Positions 1-10,660 of a DNA stretch of 64,000 nt are shown here, piece after piece. Below the pieces are notes generated by a model. It was not told the DNA's origin, searched no databases, and saw only the letters and a program-made list of their open reading frames with translations. Position numbers and translations under genes: made by a program. Origin of the DNA: Blattamonas nauphoetae (lineage: Eukaryota; Preaxostyla; Oxymonadida); NCBI GenBank assembly GCA_033064195.1, contig JARBJD010000002.1:186001-250000 (forward strand), in the 5' to 3' direction. The stretch's first letter is position 1. Each line of letters begins with the position of its first letter.

Positions 1-3000
1 GTACGAATGGGAGTGATTGAGGAAGAGGTCAGACATGCCCGTCTGAGCCAACGACTGAGAGGACTGAGTGGCTTGTTGGAGAGATATGTGATGATTGAGA
101 ATGAGGTTTGAGAGAAAGCTGACAAAAACGCCTTGGGTAATTTCAACCGGTCGATATGTTGGACGAGGTGAGGGTGAGGCAGATTGTGAACCGGGTGTTG
201 ACAAGAGAGCTTGAACAAAGAAGGGCCAAGAGTGTTGAGAGAGAATGAATGATAGAAACGAACGTGGTTGTGAGAGGAGCGTTTCGTCAAAACGAATCGT
301 TTCGGAGTTGTTTGCTTTGAGAATTTGCTCGTTCAACATGTCATCATTTTTGTCACTCTGGAATTGAGGGTCGCTGATTTTGTGATGGAAGTGAACAAAA
401 TCAATCTTGCTTGTCTCGAGCATCTGCTGGATTTGTTGGAAAGCTGTTGCGATAGACTTGAGGATAGTCGCAGTGAGAGATGGGTAGAGTGAATATGAGT
501 TGAGAATCGATGGCAGAATTGAGTGAAAATGCTCGGAATTGATGTCAGAGAGAGTCATGGGATGCGTTGATCTTGCCGAGTTCACAGAGAATAAGAGAGA
601 CGACAGATTGAAGACAGATGTGATGAATGGGTACGCAGAATCTCCAACATGTGATGGTATCTGCTTTTGTGAGGGAGTGATGGACGAGATGAGTGGATGC
701 GTGAGGAATGCAAGACAGAACGAAACAGACTTTGAAAAGAGGGTTGACATGAGAGAAAACAAAAGCTGAACAAAAGAAGTATGAGACGGGAAAATGTTGA
801 GAATAGACAGAAACAGGGAAGGAAGAATGGAACACAACAATGAACTAAACAGCGAAGATGCGGCAGAGACATGGTTCGACGCTTTGGAGAGAAGGTGGAT
901 TGTGGAATAAATGATAATCACAAGAATTTCTCGAATGTCAGATAAAGACAACGGAGACGATTCTGATAAAGATGAACAGAAATGGAGGGCGGTCAAAAAG
1001 TGGAGAGGGAGGGCCGACATGACATCAGCTGTGGAGACGTTGAACGGAAGGTGCTTGGAGAGAGAGACAAGTTGATAGAAGATGCCAACTTGTCGTTTCC
1101 ACGATGAAAAGGTAAGCCTGTCGAGATAGACCGAGCGACAATGTTGAGAGCTGAACCCTTCCATCACAAATTGAAGTGCACGGGCATGTTGGGAAGGATC
1201 TGTGGACGGTGGTGGTTTGGAAGGCGAGCTGCTTTGCTTCTGGACATATGCCTCTGTGACGATGTTCATCAAAGTTGAGCATGACCGTGACAAAACAGAT
1301 GAGATGAGTGTCGATGCAAGAGAGACATTTGTCAGATGTCGTTTTGTTGAAATCACCAAAGCGATCACAGCACGTGCAATGACCTCCTCGCGAAATGAGG
1401 CACTTACACACGGCGGGGCAGTGCTCACAAAAAGAGGAATGCCGTCGTAGCCTCCAAAGACTGATTGGGCGATGGAGTACTTCTTTTGGGTCTTTGGATT
1501 TTGAGCTTGATCATCTTCGAGCTGAGGCGGTGGATGTTGGAGGAGGTCGCAGATGTTTTCTTGAAAGAGCTCCCAAGCCATCTTTTTCTTTTCAACGAGA
1601 TCGAGCTGTCCGATGAATGTGTTGAGAGCAAGGCTTTGTTTGAATTGAGATTCACGTTTTTGTTGGACTGCTGATTTGGAGATTCCGACGGATGGAGTTG
1701 GTTGTGTGGAGTGAAGAGAGACACTATCACGTGGTGTGAGGCGAGGGGACAACGGTAGTGATGCCATTTCACGTGGAAGTGTTTGCGAGGAGGACATTCT
1801 CGGCGATTGGTGTGGTGTGAGTGGTGATATGGATGTTTCCGGAAGAGGCGACGGAGATCGAACGTGAGACTGGACTGCAAGAGCAGATTGTGGCTTCTGT
1901 GGTTGAGACGCACTTTCTTCAAAAAGGTGGTCTGATATCATTTCGTACGAATCGTGGCGTTCTTCGAGCGGAAGTCCTTTCAGTCGACGCGATTCGGCTT
2001 TGAAAACGTCGATGTTGTCGGCATTAAACCTTCGTTCACGTTTGAAAAAGGTCCACTGTGTCAATGGATGAGATGGAGTGGAGAGAAGGGAGCGTGAAGC
2101 ATCTGAAAAAGCGAATGTGGATGAGAAGGGAGTAATGTTGGAATAGATTGGAGCGTTCGTCGCTGTGGTAAGTGATGGTTTTGGGAGAGGGAGATTCGAG
2201 GGAGGGAGAGGACGAAGAAATGAATGAGAGAAGAACGAGTCTGGAAGAATTGAAAGTGGTGAGAGTGGCGTGGTTGCTGGGGGATTCAATGAACTAGGAA
2301 CAGTTCGGGGCGAGGACGGTTGGAAGAGTGAGCCTTCTTGAGAGCTTTGAGTGTCTGTGAACTGGGCAGTGACAAAGGGATGGGAGATTGCCAGAAGAAG
2401 AGGGAGGAACGAGAGGAGATAGAGTTTGGACGATGTGTGAAGTGGCTTAGAAGCAGGGAGGCGGAGTGAATGAAAGATTAATCCGATGAGATGTGTTGAA
2501 AATGTGGTATGAAGTGAGAGTGAGGAAATAAGAGCTGCGATGAACGGAATCTTGACACGCTTGATGAACGGGTGTGGATACGATGATGTGATGAGAAGAC
2601 GAGGGAGCGTGATTGAATTTGAATTGATTGTTATCGTCGATGTTGCGTCTTCTTCCGTTCCTTTCCAGTCGAGGGAGAATAGGGATGGTCTGTCCGGGTC
2701 AATCGAGAAGAGAGAATCAACGAAGACGATGATGTCGAGCAATCGAACGAGTGATGGAAAGACAACCCCAAGCGGATCAGACACAAACTCCAAAATAAAC
2801 GCAATGCGCTGAAGGAGAGAGGAAGTCACGTGGAAAAGAAGTGTCTGAGGTGTCATGTTCAGGCGATTGATCGACGAGAGGGCGAGGGCTGTGCAAGATC
2901 GCGTGCAAACATGACGGTGGAGGCGAGTGTACGTTGAAATAACGAAATCATCAACAAATTTGGGAAGATTCTTCGGGAGAAAGATCAGAGGGAGGATTGT

Positions 3001-3845
3001 GGATGAGGAATTGACTTGGATCTGAGATAGAGTGACGAAAGGGACGAGATGCAGACCGAAATGTCATAGTCGAGATTAACCACGAGTTTCTGAGTGAGGG
3101 CATAGTGTAGAAATCTGAAAAAGGATAATTTTGAATTTAGGACAGACCCGTTGATCAAGTCGACATCTTCCCCATTGCGGTGTTGCGAGAGGCTGTGGAT
3201 CACAGAAAAGGGAGCTGAGGGAGAGGTAGAGGAGAGATATTTCTCGTCAAAATGCGCATCCACAAATAGGATAGTCTTTTTATCCTCTTGGTGTTCTGAG
3301 AAGATTCGATGAATCAAAGGGAGAGGTCAAACCAATTATGTACACTGTTGGGATGAAGATAGAAATGGATTTATTTGCTCTCCGACTTTTTTGGAGTTCC
3401 TTTCCATCTTGATTCGCATTTTTGATAATTTCATTAAACTGTTCGGAGAGATGCACGAGATTTCGACAATTTTCGAAATACTGTTCGATCAGCAGTTCAG
3501 CAACGTAAAAGTCTTGTACAACAACTGACAGAATAGATATAGGTCGTGGTGATAGTGCGGCTGCAATTAATCTATATTTTGACGTGTCTATGTTCGTTAA
3601 ATCTGTTGGAGTGTGTGGGAAGTAGTAGACAGTCGTCAAGCACTGAATTTCAAACAAAAGAAATGAAGAGAACGAACGAAAATGAGAAATTTCTTGGAAA
3701 TTCAGACAGCCTTTGGAGTTTTACTCGTGGGTACATGCTGGACATGAAGAGCAGAATACTCGTTGTCTGGAACAAGAGGGACTGCATAACCTACTTCATC
3801 TTCATGAAGAGAGGCTGTATCATGCAGTGGTCTGGGACTATTCAT
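1..3845 (-). CDS. Large unknown protein, 5' part only (runs off left edge)
   Basis: Not recognised. The minus strand has an ATG at 3845 and a frame that stays open from 3021 down to base 1, so the gene continues beyond the window. My exon model is 3845-3708, 3642-3387, 3295-3148, 3114-3081 and 3021 to the edge, giving 1199 codons with every phase matching. The introns are 33-91 nt; two begin GTCTGA or GTCTGT like others in this window. The N-terminus is acidic and polar. The rest is mostly leucine/serine-rich, helix-like sequence with a proline/serine-rich stretch near 1680-2300, which would suit a HEAT-like scaffold, but no motif fixes a family. The coding strand is pyrimidine-rich like the identified genes. 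Existence of the gene is well supported; its function is unknown. Confidence 0.72.
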
Positions 3846-4329
3846 CCCTACGAAGTATTAGGATCGTCCTCTCTCAGGACAGCGGAGATCACTCCCTCTT
3901 TTTCTGATTGAAACAATACCCAAGAATGTTGACTGAATCTTCTCATCAGATACTTCTTGTAACGTCAACAACAATCATATTTGAACGAATATTCAGCTTT
4001 TCCACCCACCATTCTCCATTGAAAAATAAAAAAAGATTCCTCGTATTCTTTTCATTTTCCGTAGTATGGTCTTGTGGAAGTCACAAAAAAGACCAGAGAT
4101 TGGTTGATGAACAGTTCCCTTGGTCCCTCGAAGGTCAAGAGGCATCCTGGAACTGATGGGTTCATCCGAATTCAATGAGTCGTTTAATCCGACGATGAGA
4201 AACCAAATAAACCTCCACATCACAACTTCAACCCCCAATTTTGCCACACTCTTCCCAATCGCGACTCTTTCAATGTGCATCAATTTTTAGGCGACTCAGG
4301 ATTCTCTCCGAACAGACTGCTCCCTTCTC
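3846..4329. other. Unresolved stretch between divergent genes
   Basis: No complete gene can be defended here. After a good acceptor (a run ending TTTTCCGTAG at about 4063) the plus strand is open for 38 codons to a TGA near 4178, and this reads like protein (charged, with a Lys-rich stretch). An ATG at about 3925 followed by a possible donor could be its first exon, but the phases do not give one clear solution. The stretch may hold a small spliced gene or just the shared upstream region of its neighbours. Confidence 0.3.
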
Positions 4330-4950
4330 ATGCCCCTCCAACAAGTCGAAATTCTCCTCACACGACCATCCCAGTCTCCTTCTCGCCTCATTCTCTCTTC
4401 CATTCGTGCCTCCACCACACAGCACTCGCCAACAGGTCAACTTATCAACTGGCTGCACGTGTTCTCAGTGTTCAAACTGTTTTTCAACTGGGCAGTGAAG
4501 CCTCAAGGGTACCACCTTCCTTTGACCACTGATCAAGCATCACAGTTGGACATGACACAATCGGAGTTCGAATCGGAACTCCTGACAGTTCAGTCTAATC
4601 TCTCGTCGTTGATCGCTGAACAGACAACCCCCAAAGCAACCCTCGCAGTGTGGATGAAGATGGTTTGTGAATGGATCGGATCTGAAACCGTGAAACTCTC
4701 ATCAGGTTCTCCAACACTCCCGCCTTCCCTTCTTTCGATCCAAGCTCGTGTGCATTCAATCGCTGTTGGTCAATTCGCAGAGTGTAAGGGATGGTTTAAT
4801 GCAAGGAGACGAAATGTGACATGCTTAGATATAATCGTAGTTATTCCCTCCATACGGTTCGAGATCCGGGTGTTGTGGAGGGAGTCGTGGGCCTCTTTTC
4901 TGAGATTGAAAAGGACGAACAGGATCATATCTTGCACCAGGTGGAATTGA
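4330..4950 (+). CDS. Hypothetical protein, tail overlapping PI31 gene
   Basis: Not recognised. A plus-strand frame of up to 206 codons opens at an ATG at 4330. It is also open upstream to a possible splice acceptor (ATTTTTAG at about 4289), so an additional 5' exon is possible. The first 155 residues look like real protein: a hydrophobic Trp/Phe-rich helix near residues 40-58 and an amphipathic segment after it. The last 40 codons overlap, antisense, the end of the PI31-like gene. A strong donor-like GTAAGG at about 4784 could end the exon before that overlap. The start, the end and even the reading frame are uncertain; two shorter frames overlap it. Confidence 0.4.
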   Translation: MPLQQVEILLTRPSQSPSRLILSSIRASTTQHSPTGQLINWLHVFSVFKLFFNWAVKPQGYHLPLTTDQASQLDMTQSEFESELLTVQSNLSSLIAEQTTPKATLAVWMKMVCEWIGSETVKLSSGSPTLPPSLLSIQARVHSIAVGQFAECKGWFNARRRNVTCLDIIVVIPSIRFEIRVLWRESWASFLRLKRTNRIISCTRWN

Positions 4951-5875
4951 GCCACTGAAAACATGTAAAGGGAGAAAAACAAACGGTGGCGGAATTGTGT
5001 CATCGAATGGATCACGCAAACCCGGACCTCGCCCAAAGATGGGGTGATTTGGGCCGACAAGATTCCCTCCACGCTGAGGCGGACGAATTTGAAGATCTAC
5101 ACGCCCGCCCTGTCCATAGAGATCGTCATCGCAAATACCTCTGATACGAAGGTCGTTTTGACCACCGTAGAATGTCGGAACTGTCGTTGGATTCATCGAG
5201 TTCTCAGAGAGGAGATCATCTGGAAAGGATGAAACTGGTGGGTGATGTGGTCGTTGTGTGGATTGTTGGATGGGCTGTTGCTGTGGAGGATGAAGGACAT
5301 CATACGAGCAGATCTGACATGTGATAGCTTGGGGATGGGATTTGAGGAAATCATGGAGGCAATCCACTGAAGGATACGTCAGATTCTGGAAAATTGTGTG
5401 GCGAAACTGTCTTAGAGAAAACAGTTGAGTATTTTTGTTGTCCCCAAAGATGGAAAGGAGTGTTTCATGCGAGAGAGGTTGTGATGTTTGAATAAGTTGT
5501 TGTATGGAGTTTATCCCTTGCTCCTGAAACCCTGGGGAAATACTATTAACATAATGAAGGAATGTTAAGATAAATATACAAAAAACGAAGAGGGACATTG
5601 TCTGGTTGGTGAGATTGATCCGATGACGAAAATGTCGACTCAATGAAGAGTTTTGAGGATGAAAATGTAACTTTTGCATTGAGTACAACTGGTGAAAGAA
5701 GTGGATGTGAGAAACTGGCGGATTTAAGTTGAGATGAGAATGAGCTTTCATCCAGATCAAATCCTTCTTGTAGCAGTTCAGCTGTAATCCCACAGAGAAC
5801 TAAAAAGGACTCTGAGAGAGGCGCAACTGAATGCTTCACGATTAACTGACCAAAAGACTCGAGGAAACATGTCAT
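4825..5875 (-). CDS. PI31-like proteasome regulator (PSMF1 family)
   Basis: PI31 proteins bind the 20S proteasome and modulate its activity and assembly. Exons 5875-5580 and 5542-4825 give 338 codons in phase. The 37-nt intron (GTATAT...AATAG) is required, because the first exon otherwise stops soon after. The C-terminal third matches the family: Gly/Arg/Pro-rich with GPNHPIFGRG, then PPGARYDP, then a Pro-rich tail ending in aromatic and acidic residues, the segment known to contact the proteasome. The N-terminal globular domain is present by length but poorly conserved. A second possible intron (4955-4984, exactly 30 nt, GTTTGT...TTCAG) is frame-neutral and stop-free; its use would remove ten hydrophobic residues from the conserved tail. 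The gene converges with the ORF to its left. Confidence 0.75.
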
Positions 5876-6083
5876 TTGGGAAATGGGGTTGAGAACAGTG
5901 AGATTTATTGAAAAGGGCCTGATCTTTGAAGAATGCTGAGATGGTCCATTTTCATTAGTTTCTGACCGATGACAGTTAAGAAAAACAGGTGATTAAAAAC
6001 TCTTCTGACGGTAATGAACAAAAATTTCATTCATTGACATTCTGAATCTCTCACATATTTTTATAATTCGACAGATCCTCTCG

Positions 6084-7547
6084 ATGTTCGACGCTGCTGC
6101 CATTTTTTTCAACTACACTTATCCTCAAACAAAACCCAGAGATTATTCCGCTCTATTTCAAACATTATTTCCAGGGCAAGCCATATATTGGCCGATACAC
6201 AAAATCGTCACATCCGGTCATAACCTTGCGTTTGAAGTCTCAGATGAGATCAATAATATTGTATTCACTGTCATAGTTCAAATGCTCAACCATACGGCTT
6301 TTGATGCAAACTCATTTAGAGAGGGACAGTTCTTTCTTGGACAACTCCAATCTTGCACCCACGTTCAATCAACATTAAAGGAAGTCACACTCACTGTTAC
6401 CGCGATCAGTATTCCTCATAACAATCCACAAGAATTTACTGATCCATGTATCTCCTTCACCTATTTCTGTGATCAACTTTCACCCGTCCCAATCACGAAC
6501 AATCAGGCCTGGGTTAACTATTGGCATGACAAAAATCTCCTTTTTATCGGACATCCGCATTCAAAATCAGAATTCCGTCAAGAAAATGAAAAAGCGTGGT
6601 TTTTGGATTATCCGCGTGATCCTTCAGTTGATGGAGCCATCAGATGTGATGTCAGATACATATTATCTGCATATCACAAGTTATCATTCCAAAATAAATA
6701 TTTGGTGAGAGCTCGTGTGAAACAGATGAAACCGGAAGATCCTCTCCCAACAATAGAGATCTCGAGTGTTTTACGTACAATCACACTCACCAAAGACTAC
6801 CCAAGACTCACCAAGAAACCTGAACTCGTCGCGTATGTTCCTCTCACTGCGCCTGCAAACACTTTACGACCAGAACACCTAAATTTCTTTGCAATGACAA
6901 CACTCACCCAGACGATACAACAGCCTGGTCGTACAATGCCCAACAAGACGATTCAATCATATCCATGGTTAATTCCAAACGGACCAACACCCATCCCACC
7001 ATTTGTGACCCATAGGCCTCCAATGACTCAAACTTTCTCTTCTCAGCCTCCTTCTCCAGACCCACAGTCTTCTCAGCCTTCCGCCAGGTCCGAACCAACC
7101 ACAATGATCCCTGTGAAACCACAGCCACCATCAAAACTTTCGGAATTGGATGAAACCGCAAGGGGACTCCGCTGCCCTTTGTCCGAAGGGCTCATCACCT
7201 CTGCATGGAGGAGAAAGGGTGCAGGTGACACTGGTCCGTATTATGAGGAAGAATGGCTCAAGAACTACATCGAAGCTAACGGAAACGACCCAAAAGAGTT
7301 CGACATAGTCACGATAGACGACTATGAGGAGGACAAGTCTCAAACTTCGTTTGTACGATGTATCTTTTTTCTTCCATTCTCATTCTGTCAGTTTATCGTG
7401 AGCGTTTCTACGGGAACAGTTAGCCTCCATCTCCCTCTTAACAATGCTGGAGTGGTCTCGTTATGGACTAACGACGGTTCCGGAAACGTTTTTGTGACCA
7501 ATAGTTTCAACTTCAATGAGGGTATTAAAGCACTGGAGATTGGATGA
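6084..7547 (+). CDS. Protein with unknown N-terminal region and U-box-like domain
   Basis: An ATG at 6084 begins 487 codons. Residues 1-270 are rich in beta-formers and aromatics and match no family I can name. A proline/serine/threonine linker follows (about 285-350). Residues about 360-410 resemble the Prp19-type U-box of ubiquitin ligases: CPLSEG, then a Tyr-Glu-Glu-Trp-Leu helix, then YIEANGNDP, which is very close to the Prp19 motif YIxENGxDP. U-boxes recruit E2 enzymes without zinc. A possible 39-nt intron (7353-7391, GTACGA...TGTCAG) lies after the domain; it is frame-neutral, so the product is 487 or 474 residues. The U-box call is moderate; the rest is undefined. Bases 6061-6083 include a possible acceptor (CGACAG), so a non-coding 5' exon is possible. 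Confidence 0.6.
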   Translation: MFDAAAIFFNYTYPQTKPRDYSALFQTLFPGQAIYWPIHKIVTSGHNLAFEVSDEINNIVFTVIVQMLNHTAFDANSFREGQFFLGQLQSCTHVQSTLKEVTLTVTAISIPHNNPQEFTDPCISFTYFCDQLSPVPITNNQAWVNYWHDKNLLFIGHPHSKSEFRQENEKAWFLDYPRDPSVDGAIRCDVRYILSAYHKLSFQNKYLVRARVKQMKPEDPLPTIEISSVLRTITLTKDYPRLTKKPELVAYVPLTAPANTLRPEHLNFFAMTTLTQTIQQPGRTMPNKTIQSYPWLIPNGPTPIPPFVTHRPPMTQTFSSQPPSPDPQSSQPSARSEPTTMIPVKPQPPSKLSELDETARGLRCPLSEGLITSAWRRKGAGDTGPYYEEEWLKNYIEANGNDPKEFDIVTIDDYEEDKSQTSFVRCIFFLPFSFCQFIVSVSTGTVSLHLPLNNAGVVSLWTNDGSGNVFVTNSFNFNEGIKALEIG

Positions 7548-7764
7548 TCCTTTCGATAAAGGGCAGATGGGACCACAATCTCTGTTTCAATTCGTCCAAA
7601 ACCTTTCACAAATCATAATTTTCTGAAGCATTGTCAGAGAAAAACTTCAAGTTTTGTTGATTAATGAAGATAGAAAGTGTTCAAACACACAAACTCAAGA
7701 AATGAAACGGCTAAAGTGATGATCAAACAATCTTGGAGATGAAATTAAGAAAGAATCACTTTCT

Positions 7765-10484
7765 CTACTCCATCTGATCAACTCCCAGATAACACTCCAA
7801 CTTTTTCTTTCCGATTGGTTTTCCTGCCTCTCCCCCGGCTGCTCTGATGGCCTCGATCGTCATTGAGTACTCCATCACCCAAATGAATTCAAAATCAGCA
7901 AGCGGGTCCAGCCAGATAATCCGCCCGTATTTCCAGAACCGCTTGATCAGGAGGAGTTTTGGAAAGTTTTTGGGGACGTTGGTGATCATCAGCTGTGTCA
8001 GTGAAAGGCGGACCGGAGGCACTTTCGGGTTGTACAGCTTTCTTGGGACTCTGCTTCCGTTGGTGTTGGTTGTGTTCTCAGTGGAGGCTGTGAGGGATGA
8101 AGTGTTGGTGTCCGAGTACGTCGTGATTGAGTAGCGTGTTGGGAGGGACACGGAGGACGCTGTGATGGTGTAATACGACGACGTGGAGTCTGTAAAACCT
8201 TCTTTCACTCTGTTCCCTCCTCCAAAGCTGTCGGCGATCAGTTGTGCGAGTGGGACCGTTGACCCTTTCCCTCCTGCCGCGACGTTGAGTGTAGGTCCAA
8301 CAACTCGAGGTTTGACGTCGGTGTAGATTGTCTGTGCCTCGACTTGGCGGAGAGCAAGCTCAGGATTGTCAACAGGGAATTTGATGACCTTCTTTGGAAG
8401 AGAGAAGTCGGACATTGAGCCGTGCACGGACGGCTGGAGGGAGGAAAGAGCAGCGGATGTCCTTGTGATGGTTGCGAATGAACCCGAGCTTGCGAGCAGT
8501 GAAGAGTGTGATGTTGAGCCAGAGACAATCTGAGCTGGACTCCCTGGAGTGGTGGTTGTATACAGCGGGCCTGTCCGTCCAGTTGACCTTGTGGGTCTGG
8601 TCGGTGCCGGAGTCGTTGAGGTGTTTGAAAGGTGGGTGAGTGTCTCTGAGTGAGTTGGTAAAGTGTCGGAAGGGGTGGATGTTGTGGAGAGAGTGGTCGT
8701 TGAGGGAGGGACCGAGGTGTGTGGAGTGGCCGAGAGAGTCGTGATGTCTGTTGATGATGTTTGAAGTGATGAAGTCGCTCGACTTTGTGTTGTCCCTCCA
8801 GGATGATGTGAAGTGGAGGTGAGTGTGGATGTGAATGGGTGTGTGGACGAAGTGAGGCTGTTTCGAAGATCAGACAACGCGGCTGTCGTTGATGAATCTC
8901 GCATCGAACTTGGGATAGAATCTGTTGGAAGAGATGGTTGCGCAGATGATGAAAGTAGAAAGGAAGAGATCTGACGGGAATCTGTAAGATCAGTGGTGGA
9001 GACTGTTGCAGACGAATCGGTCGGGAGATGAGTTGACGGAGAATGGAGTGAAGAAATGCCATTGGTTTGGTCTGTTCCTGTTCTTGAAAGCGATGAGAGA
9101 TTCTCGGATGACGTGAATGGGTTGGCGAATGACGACGTGGCGAGTCCTGTTGACTTCAGGGACGACGAGAGGGAGATCCCTTCGGAGTCGAATGTCGACG
9201 TCAACGACGTGTAGTTCGAGTCATCTGTTGTTCCGGTGAGATGCGAGAGCGATGTGACGAATGATGACAGAGAGAGGGATTCAGTCTCTAAGGAAGTTTC
9301 AGAGGAATGACGACTCTTTCCGTGCGAATGGCCTGATTTCCTCCGAATCGATCGATCGTGTCGATGAGATCGATGTCTATGTCCGCTCTTTGAAGAGTCC
9401 GTGGAGAGGACAACCTTCTGTCCAGAAGAACTAAGATGTTTGGAAGAATGGGTCGAAACTTTCCGCAAGGTGGACAGGCTCGAGAGGAGGCCTTCGTCAG
9501 TGTCTGTGGAGTGCATTGACGAGAGTGACAGAGAGAAAGAGAACGAGGAACTTTGGGTTGAACGAGAATCTGTTTGGGAATGAACACGGTTTGTTGAGGA
9601 AAGACGATTTGAAAGGGATCTGAGTGATTTTGGACCGCCATACATCAGGATTTGCGATGAGGGCGGTAATTCTAGTTTTTCTTCAGACACAAATTCAACG
9701 GTTGTTGTGCGAGGTTTAATTCCTCCGCCTTTCATCACAAATCGTCCAAGTGAAGCTGGAAGCGGTGCATTTGATGCTTTTGGAAGTCGAAGAGTAACAG
9801 TTATTGTCATTCCATTCTGCGAAGGGATGGATCCATTGGTACAGGAGAGTGTGACGGTTGAATTCAGTTCCCATGTATCAATAACAAAAGGATATTCAAT
9901 ATTATAGAGAGATTCAAAGTGATATTCCCTTACATAGCTAAAAAATCAAGATTTATCACAAACAGCCTGAAAGATGCACACGTTGTATCTTGTTTACATT
10001 CTCCAAAATTAATTAAAGGTGGAAAGAGAGTAGCGGTGTAGTAAGGGCAGGCACGGACAGGAATACTGATCACCTATTGAGAATGACAATAAATTATCAA
10101 AAAAGGGTAAACATCTTCATGAACCTTGATTTTAAGGAGATCTGTATATGATAAATACGCTTCTGGATTGACTACAGGTTCATAAATGTTCTCTTGTCCC
10201 GGTCCGAGTGTTATCTGTTGTGTGGTTCATGAAGTGAAGATGAAGGATACAGTTGGCGTGACAAACATGTCAAATCGAAGAAAAGTTGGAAAAGTGAATT
10301 CAAGATCTATTGTAGCACTTGTAGTATTACGGATAATTATTTTTGACATCGTATTGCGATTTGTCTTATCGAAAAAGAAGAAAAGTGTTGAGGGGATAAT
10401 TGTGAGGTATTTTGTCTGGACCTCTGCAGTTTTCCATCCAGTTGCACGTAAAGGAATGTCCAGATCCCGATGACGGCTCTGCAT
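7765..10484 (-). CDS. MSP/ASH-like domain protein with Ser/Thr linker and C-terminal RRM-like domain
   Basis: Four exons (10484-10251, 10214-10125, 10073-9982, 9937-7765) total 863 codons in phase, an 862-residue protein. Residues 1-190 form two immunoglobulin-like units of the MSP/ASH type common in ciliary proteins of the HYDIN/CFAP class: paired strands around an 'Asn-Thr-Thr' turn, then VISIPVRACP and a Phe-Gly motif. Residues about 250-680 are extremely Ser/Thr-rich with His/Arg clusters. Residues about 785-860 look like an RNA recognition motif: LMITNVP (RNP2 position), a helix ending in KYGRI, a beta hairpin, then a KKLECYLG final strand; the aromatic RNP1 core is weak. An upstream ATG with GTAAGT after it (near 10550) does not connect in phase, so I use the ATG at 10484. 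A role in cilia or centrosomes is inference. Confidence 0.68.
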
Positions 10485-10660
10485 TCAACGAGAGTCGTAG
10501 AATGAGATGCGCCTGTGGAACGATCAACTTACCGTCTCGAATCGGTAATGCCATGGTACTACGAGATTGGTAGAACGAAATAATAAACACGATTACCCAA
10601 AAAGCAGCTAAATGCACTCAATGAAGAAACACACAATGAGATGGAAGAACAAAGTAAGAT

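Noticed and set aside
3713-3907. Plus-strand ORF that reads like protein
   Set aside because: It begins with a non-ATG codon and is exactly antisense to the first exon of the large left-edge gene, which splices in phase.
8238-9062. 274-codon alternative frame within the Ser/Thr-rich linker
   Set aside because: His/Pro/Gln-rich out-of-frame reading of a low-complexity repeat; the real frame connects conserved domains at both ends.
10484-10555. Upstream ATG followed by a perfect GTAAGT donor before the MSP-like gene
   Set aside because: None of the acceptors tried connects it in the right phase; may be untranslated leader.
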